Below are positions 7,832 to 11,380 of a stretch of DNA of 11,380 nucleotides, piece after piece. Position 1 is the first letter of the stretch; each line of letters starts with the position of its first letter. The notes under the pieces are model-generated. The model did no database searches, was not told where the DNA came from, and saw only the letters and a list, made by a program, of their open reading frames with translations. Both the position numbers and the translations under genes were made by a program. This DNA is from Deltaproteobacteria bacterium (GTDB taxonomy: Bacteria; Desulfobacterota; DSM-4660; Desulfatiglandales; Desulfatiglandaceae), in contig JAFDJF010000018.1 in assembly GCA_019307645.1 (NCBI GenBank), positions 1-11,380 on the forward strand, given 5' to 3'.

Positions 7832-7836
7832 CCTCA
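7832..7836 (-). promoter_or_regulatory. Shine-Dalgarno TGAGG of the foldase gene, decides its start
   Basis: TGAGG lies six bases before the ATG at 7825. The longer reading from a GTG at 7837 would use these same bases as its first codons, so it is disfavoured. Confidence 0.7.
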
Positions 7837-7928
7837 CAAATATTGATTGGGTTCTAAAAACCTGGTCCTCAGCGCCAGGTCAGAGTCAGTTGGCTATGCC
7901 ATGGGTGCTGGGGCATATGAGTGATCTA

Positions 7929-8115
7929 AAGTGAACTAAAGTGCCTAAAGTGATCTAAAGTTATGGAATGCGCTGAAAGCGCAATCATTGTATCTAATGA
8001 AGAATAAGAATTGTGAGCAAAGTATCCTTGCTAGGTGGTAGCACCTTTTGTTAGCTTAAAATTGAACGCGCAGCGCACCACCACTTTAGCTCACTTTAGG
8101 CACTTTAGTTCACTT
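7929..8115. repeat. 187-bp MITE-like inverted-repeat element built of CTAAAGTG units
   Basis: The arm at 7929-7961 and the arm at 8083-8115 are 33-base inverted copies with a single mismatch (position 8090). Each arm is itself made of near-tandem 9-10 base units (gtgaactaaa, gtgcctaaa, gtgatctaaa). A further unit precedes the left arm (7921-7930), and the right arm leads into the perfect palindrome cacttat-g-ataagtg at 8111-8125. The 121-base core has no ORF of note and contains small hairpins. I see no target-site duplication and no transposase, so a non-autonomous repeat is more likely than an insertion sequence. Confidence 0.75.
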
Positions 8116-8160
8116 ATGATAAGTGAGCTGCCGGTACCCCCCTACGGGGTCAAACCAAAG

Positions 8161-8179
8161 CCGGGCCCTCAGGACCCGG
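8161..8179 (-). terminator. GC-rich stem-loop just after the DUF58 stop, possible weak terminator
   Basis: On the minus strand CCGGGTCC-tga-GGGCCCGG forms an 8-bp stem with one G-U pair, starting four bases after the DUF58 stop. It is followed by CTTTGGTTT rather than a clean T run, so it would be a weak or partial terminator, a pause site, or an RNA-processing boundary. Confidence 0.4.
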
Positions 8180-8183
8180 ATCT

Positions 8184-9065
8184 TTACCTCTGCGCCCTTC
8201 GTTCACGAGTCCTGAAAAATTTCACAAGATCAAAGACATAGTCCCTGCCCGTGTAGATTTCGATATGATCCACGTCCATGGACCGAAACAATCCTCTCAA
8301 ACGGCCCTGTCGCGCGCTGCCAAGCGTTTCATACTGCTTTCTGAATGCAGCGCTTCCCGTATCGATCAGAAGCAGTTGCCCGGTTTCCGCATCTTCAAGC
8401 TGAATCAAACCCACATCCGGCATCTTAACTTCTCTAGGGTCTGTAATGGACACGGCAATAAGGTCATGCCGTTTTCCCAGTACACGCATCTGTTTTTCAA
8501 AGCCTTCCCCGAGAAAATCCGAGACAAGAAACACCACACTCTTTTTGTTGGTCACACGTCCCAGGTATTCAATGCCTGCCGAGATATCGGTCTGAGTCTG
8601 TCTTGGTGTAAAATTCAGAAGTTCCCGTATGAGTCTCAAGACATGGGTGGTCCCTTTTGCCGGCGGGATAAACATCTCCACACGGTCGGTAAAGACGATC
8701 AATCCGACCTTGTCATTGTTCTTTATGGCAGAAAAGGCCAGCAGCGCGCAGACTTCGGCGGCAACTTCATTTTTTATCTGACGGGCGCTGCCAAAGGCAC
8801 CGGATGCCGAAAGGTCAACCAGGAACAGGACCGTCAACTCTCGCTCTTCCACAAACAGCTTGACATACGGTTCACCCATGCGAGCCGTTACGTTCCAGTC
8901 AATGGTACGGATCTCATCACCGATCTGATATTCCCGCACCTCATCGAATTCCATCCCCCTGCCCTTGAATACACTTTCGTATTCACCGGCCAGGGAGTCG
9001 TTGACCGCCTTGCTGGTGTAAATCTGTATGTATCTGATTTTTTTTGCCAGTTCTTTGGGTATCAT
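8184..9065 (-). CDS. DUF58 / VWA-like protein, MoxR partner
   Basis: A 293-residue soluble protein. Seen: the DUF58 signature at residues 36-75 (GRGMEFDEVREYQIGDEIR, then IDWNVTAR and KLFVEERE), running into a VWA-like fold with a MIDAS-type DLSAS (D84/S86/S88) and a later 'VSDF' aspartate near 173. No signal peptide or membrane helix is evident, so it is probably cytoplasmic. Family knowledge: DUF58 proteins are encoded next to MoxR AAA+ ATPases and are thought to be their VWA adaptors, passing ATPase-driven remodelling to substrates such as metalloproteins or membrane complexes. Its ATG overlaps the moxR stop as ATGA and it has no clear Shine-Dalgarno of its own, which suggests translational coupling. 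It is followed at once by a GC-rich hairpin and then a long repeat-filled gap before the next operon gene. Confidence 0.9.
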   Translation of the reverse strand: MIPKELAKKIRYIQIYTSKAVNDSLAGEYESVFKGRGMEFDEVREYQIGDEIRTIDWNVTARMGEPYVKLFVEERELTVLFLVDLSASGAFGSARQIKNEVAAEVCALLAFSAIKNNDKVGLIVFTDRVEMFIPPAKGTTHVLRLIRELLNFTPRQTQTDISAGIEYLGRVTNKKSVVFLVSDFLGEGFEKQMRVLGKRHDLIAVSITDPREVKMPDVGLIQLEDAETGQLLLIDTGSAAFRKQYETLGSARQGRLRGLFRSMDVDHIEIYTGRDYVFDLVKFFRTRERRAQR

Positions 9066-10051
9066 GGGACATCAACAGTCTGCAGGATCTGTTCGATAAT
9101 GTCTTCGGACGTCTTTTCGTCGGCCTCTGCCTCATAGGTCAAAATTACGCGGTGCCGCAGCACGTTCATGGCAATGGTCTTTACGTCCTGGGGCGTGACA
9201 TATCCCCTGCCTTCAATCAACGCGTTTGCCTTTGATGCCATGGCCAGGAAAATAGAAGCGCGAGGAGAAGCGCCATAGCGGATAAAATGACCGATATCCA
9301 GTTTATAGGCATCCGGATTTCGCGAGGCCTCCACAAGGCTTACGATATATTCCTCAATTTTTTCGTCCATGTATATCTCATCTGCCAGCGTCCGAAGCCG
9401 CTTAACATCTTCCAGAGTGAGGATAGGATCAACGTCCAAAGCAGGTTTGGAGCGGGCCATTCTTCTCAGGATCTCATGTTCTTCGGACTTTTTAGGATAG
9501 GAAATCCGAACCTTCAACATAAAACGGTCTACCTGTGCCTCGGGCAGCGGATAGGTTCCTTCCTGTTCAATGGGATTCTGGGTTGCCATTACCAGAAAAG
9601 GGTCATCCAGGGTGTAGCTCTCATTACCGATGGTTACCTGCCTTTCCTGCATGGCCTCAAGCAAAGCGCTCTGCACCTTTGCCGGCGCGCGGTTGATCTC
9701 ATCAGCAAGAACGATGTTGGCAAATATGGGGCCTTTTTTTGTTGTGAATTCACCGGATTTTGGATTGTAAATAAGGGTTCCGATCACATCAGCAGGCAGC
9801 AGGTCCGGCGTAAACTGAATCCGTTGAAATGAGGCCTGAAGCATCCTGGAAAGGGTCGTGACACAAAGGGTCTTAGCCAGGCCGGGCACGCCTTCTATAA
9901 GGACGTGGCTGTTGCAAAGCAGCGCGGTTATGAGGCTGTCAATCAGCTTTTCCTGCCCCACAATCACCTTGTGTATCTCGGTCCTTATCCGGTTTATGAT
10001 TGAACTTTCTTTTTCAACCTGTTCGCCGATCTGTTTGACATCTACTGTCAT
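9062..10051 (-). CDS. MoxR-family AAA+ ATPase
   Basis: A 329-residue cytoplasmic ATPase of the usual MoxR length. Seen: Walker A GVPGLAKT (54-61); Walker B IVLADE (113-118), continuing 'INRAPAKVQSALLEAMQE', the MoxR signature; sensor 1 ATQNP (156-160); 'EAQVDRF' with the probable arginine finger R176; sensor 2 arginine in 'ASPRAS' (R254); and a C-terminal lid domain. MoxR ATPases are hexameric ring ATPases that act with VWA proteins as chaperones. Here the VWA partners are the DUF58 protein and BatA/BatB. It is the first gene of the operon, behind its own promoter and a long leader. Start: ATG 10051 has AAGGAG eight bases upstream; a TTG at 10057 lies only two bases from that site and is rejected. 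Confidence 0.95.
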   Translation of the reverse strand: MTVDVKQIGEQVEKESSIINRIRTEIHKVIVGQEKLIDSLITALLCNSHVLIEGVPGLAKTLCVTTLSRMLQASFQRIQFTPDLLPADVIGTLIYNPKSGEFTTKKGPIFANIVLADEINRAPAKVQSALLEAMQERQVTIGNESYTLDDPFLVMATQNPIEQEGTYPLPEAQVDRFMLKVRISYPKKSEEHEILRRMARSKPALDVDPILTLEDVKRLRTLADEIYMDEKIEEYIVSLVEASRNPDAYKLDIGHFIRYGASPRASIFLAMASKANALIEGRGYVTPQDVKTIAMNVLRHRVILTYEAEADEKTSEDIIEQILQTVDVP

Positions 10052-10267
10052 AATCAAGTCTCCTTAATGCCATTTTCTTAAAAAGCTGTTTTCATCTAAT
10101 TTGATGGCGCTGTCTATGGTCATCATTTATAAAGATTAAAATGGGTCTGTCTCTCCGGAAAAATGTATTCCTGTTTTTTTTGCCAAGTATAATAAAGGAA
10201 TATTAAAATATGATTAATCGCAGATTAAAATGTTCTAATGAGGAGCCGGTTTCAGAAATTTTTTTAG
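10052..10267 (-). other. Leader / 5' untranslated region of the Bat operon (about 215 nt)
   Basis: The span runs from the predicted transcription start (about 10267) to the ATPase start codon. It is AT-rich, especially 10190-10240. It holds a perfect 6-bp stem ttaatc-gca-gattaa (10214-10228) and a weaker second promoter possibility (TTAATC, 17 bases, TATTAT with the -10 at 10189-10194), which would shorten the leader. I recognise no riboswitch or small ORF with a ribosome binding site. Confidence 0.45.
10060..10065 (-). promoter_or_regulatory. Shine-Dalgarno AAGGAG of the moxR-type gene
   Basis: AAGGAG is spaced eight bases (ACTTGATT) from the ATG at 10051 and rules out the TTG at 10057 as the start. 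Confidence 0.8.
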
Positions 10268-10273
10268 TGGAAG

Positions 10274-10302
10274 AATATACGGTTACAGGACTTTTGTGTC
10301 AA
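10274..10302 (-). promoter_or_regulatory. Sigma-70-type promoter of the Bat operon
   Basis: TTGACA (10302-10297), a 17-base spacer and TATATT (10279-10274) read on the minus strand. That is a perfect -35, an optimal spacer and a -10 one base from consensus. It lies after the groEL terminator and before the first operon gene, with a predicted start near 10267. Confidence 0.75.
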
Positions 10303-10323
10303 TGGAAAGTCATGGACACAAAA
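10292..10323. promoter_or_regulatory. Perfect inverted repeat over the -35 box, candidate operator
   Basis: TTTTGTGTC (10292-10300) and GACACAAAA (10315-10323) are exact 9-base inverted copies with a 14-base spacer. Their centres are 23 bases apart, about two helical turns, as for a dimeric regulator. The arm nearer the gene overlaps the TTGACA box, so a bound protein would be expected to affect transcription. No regulator gene is in the window. Confidence 0.5.
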
Positions 10324-10359
10324 CAGAACGGGGGACAAATGATCAAATGCCTCATCTGC

Positions 10360-10394
10360 AAAAAAATCCGGGCAGAGAATTTCCCCTGCCCGGA
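10360..10394 (-). terminator. Rho-independent terminator of groEL
   Basis: On the minus strand TCCGGGCAG pairs perfectly with CTGCCCGGA (9 bp) around a 10-base loop and is followed by seven T residues. It starts 21 bases after the groEL stop codon and separates groEL from the Bat operon. Confidence 0.93.
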
Positions 10395-10415
10395 CAACAA
10401 GCTGGGTGTATCACA

Positions 10416-11380
10416 TCAATACATGTCATCGGTGGGCATCTCAGGTACCATGCCCGCGTCTTTTGCTTCCGGTTTTTCTGCAACCATTGCCTCGGTGGTC
10501 AGGAGTAGTCCGGCAACAGAGGCGGCATTCTGCAGGGCAAACCGGGTCACCTTGGTTGGATCAATGACACCGGCCTCAAGGAGATCCTCGTATTTATCGC
10601 TTTCGGCGTTATAACCGAAGCTTTCCTTACCCTCTTTTACGCGCTGAATCACTACCGATCCTTCAACGCCGGCATTGTTGGCAATTTGCCTTACCGGTTC
10701 TTCAAGTGCACGTTTTACCAGATTAACTCCCATTTTTTCTTCACCCGGTACGTTTACCTTTTCAAGCGCTTTCAATGCACGGATGTAGGCGACCCCGCCA
10801 CCTGGGACTATTCCCTCTTCAACTGCTGCACGGGTAGCATTAAGGGCATCTTCAACCCGGTCCTTCTTCTCCTTCATTTCGGTCTCTGTGGCTGCTCCCA
10901 CACTGATTACGGCAACACCACCGATCAATTTTGCCAGCCGCTCCTGAAGTTTTTCTCTGTCCCAATCACTGGTGGTGTCCTCAATCTGCACGCGTATCTG
11001 TTTGACGCGTCCTTCCAGGGCCTCTCTGCTGCCGCCACCGTCAACTATGGTCGTATTGTCTTTGTCCAGGGAAACCCTTTTTGCGGTCCCCAGGTCGTTC
11101 AGAGTGATATTTTCCAGCTTTATACCCAGATCTTCACTAATGCTCTGTCCGCCTGTCAGAATGGCGAGATCCTCAAGCATGGCCTTGCGCCTGTCACCAA
11201 AGCCGGGGGCCTTGACTGCCGCACATTTCAGGGTCCCGCGCAGTTTATTGACCACTAATGCAGCCAGCGCTTCACCCTCCACATCCTCGGCAATAATCAA
11301 GAGGGGCCTGCCCATCTTTGCAATCTGCTCCAGGATAGGAACCAGTTCCTGCATGTTGCTGATCTTACCCTCATTCAACA
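10416..11380 (-). CDS. groEL: GroEL (60-kDa chaperonin), C-terminal part; 5' end outside window
   Basis: About 321 residues are visible, starting in the apical domain near residue 225 of a normal GroEL; the first ~40% lies beyond the right edge. The first complete codon in view is TTG (11376-11378, leucine), an internal codon and not a start. Seen: '[14 protein letters not shown]' and '[14 protein letters not shown]' of the apical domain; '[13 protein letters not shown]'; and the intermediate/equatorial junction '[15 protein letters not shown]' followed by 'GGGV', which carries the ATPase aspartate. The C-terminus reads [13 protein letters not shown] instead of the usual Gly-Gly-Met tail. GroEL is the double-ring ATP-driven cytoplasmic chaperonin. 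It is the last gene of its own unit, ended by a strong terminator; groES would be expected upstream, out of view. Confidence 0.97.
   Translation of the reverse strand, partial: LNEGKISNMQELVPILEQIAKMGRPLLIIAEDVEGEALAALVVNKLRGTLKCAAVKAPGFGDRRKAMLEDLAILTGGQSISEDLGIKLENITLNDLGTAKRVSLDKDNTTIVDGGGSREALEGRVKQIRVQIEDTTSDWDREKLQERLAKLIGGVAVISVGAATETEMKEKKDRVEDALNATRAAVEEGIVPGGGVAYIRALKALEKVNVPGEEKMGVNLVKRALEEPVRQIANNAGVEGSVVIQRVKEGKESFGYNAESDKYEDLLEAGVIDPTKVTRFALQNAASVAGLLLTTEAMVAEKPEAKDAGMVPEMPTDDMY

Larger units (their letters stand above)
7826..8183. other. 358-base intergenic region, rich in repeats and hairpins
   Basis: No supported gene. It holds the 187-bp inverted-repeat element (entered separately) and several small perfect hairpins: ACCTGG/CCAGGT at 7860-7880, TATGCC/GGCATA at 7895-7917, TGCGCT-gaa-AGCGCA at 7969-7983, GGTG/CACC at 8034-8045 and ACCCC/GGGGT at 8136-8150. 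I looked on the minus strand for a sigma-70 promoter that could serve the foldase gene. I found only weak candidates, such as a TACAAT without a matching -35, so read-through from upstream is assumed. Confidence 0.6.

Noticed and set aside
7921..8115. CRISPR array
   Set aside because: Units are 9-10 bases, nearly adjacent, and inverted in the second half; there are no unique spacers of regular length and no cas gene.
7929..8115. Insertion sequence
   Set aside because: No transposase frame in the 121-base core and no target duplication seen at the ends.
10052..10057. TTG start at 10057 for the MoxR ATPase
   Set aside because: Only two bases from the Shine-Dalgarno; the ATG at 10051 has the correct spacing.
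10210..10614. Plus-strand 134-codon frame between the promoter and groEL
   Set aside because: It crosses the terminator and the antisense of groEL, and no domain is recognisable.

Overview
The window is a one-directional stretch, with every convincing gene on the minus strand, so it reads right to left. It looks like chromosomal DNA of an anaerobic, Gram-negative bacterium. The protein flavour (GroEL, the Bat operon, a SurA/PpiC-like foldase) and the heptamer and palindromic intergenic repeats suggest a Desulfobacterota (Deltaproteobacteria) member. That assignment is inference from general resemblance, not a search.

Right edge (11380-10360): the C-terminal ~60% of groEL, closed by a textbook Rho-independent terminator. 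Then comes a 365-base intergenic region with a near-consensus sigma-70 promoter (TTGACA-17-TATATT), a perfect 9-bp dyad overlapping its -35 box, and a leader of about 215 nt.

From 10051 to the left edge lies what appears to be one Bat (Bacteroides aerotolerance-type) operon, in transcription order: MoxR AAA+ ATPase; DUF58/VWA protein; a membrane-anchored TPR plus PpiC/parvulin foldase; a short BatD-like putative lipoprotein; BatA (VWA); BatB (VWA); BatC (TPR); and BatD (cut by the left edge, no stop seen). moxR/DUF58 and batA/batB overlap by ATGA, and batB/batC overlap by 8 nt, which suggests translational coupling. By family knowledge, MoxR ATPases act with VWA (MIDAS) proteins as chaperone-like machines, and BatA-D sit in or at the inner membrane with periplasmic Ig-like and TPR parts. 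The foldase and the BatD-like protein point to a cell-envelope protein-maturation or stress role. The actual substrate is unknown.

The operon is interrupted in three places by repetitive, structured DNA: a 187-bp inverted-repeat element between DUF58 and the foldase gene; an exact 14-bp tandem duplication that encodes the last residues of the foldase; and a ~136-bp imperfect palindrome followed by six degenerate heptamers between batC and batD. The genes just after the last two lack a good Shine-Dalgarno sequence, unlike moxR, the foldase gene, batB and batC. No RNA gene, CRISPR array, transposase or complete mobile element was seen.
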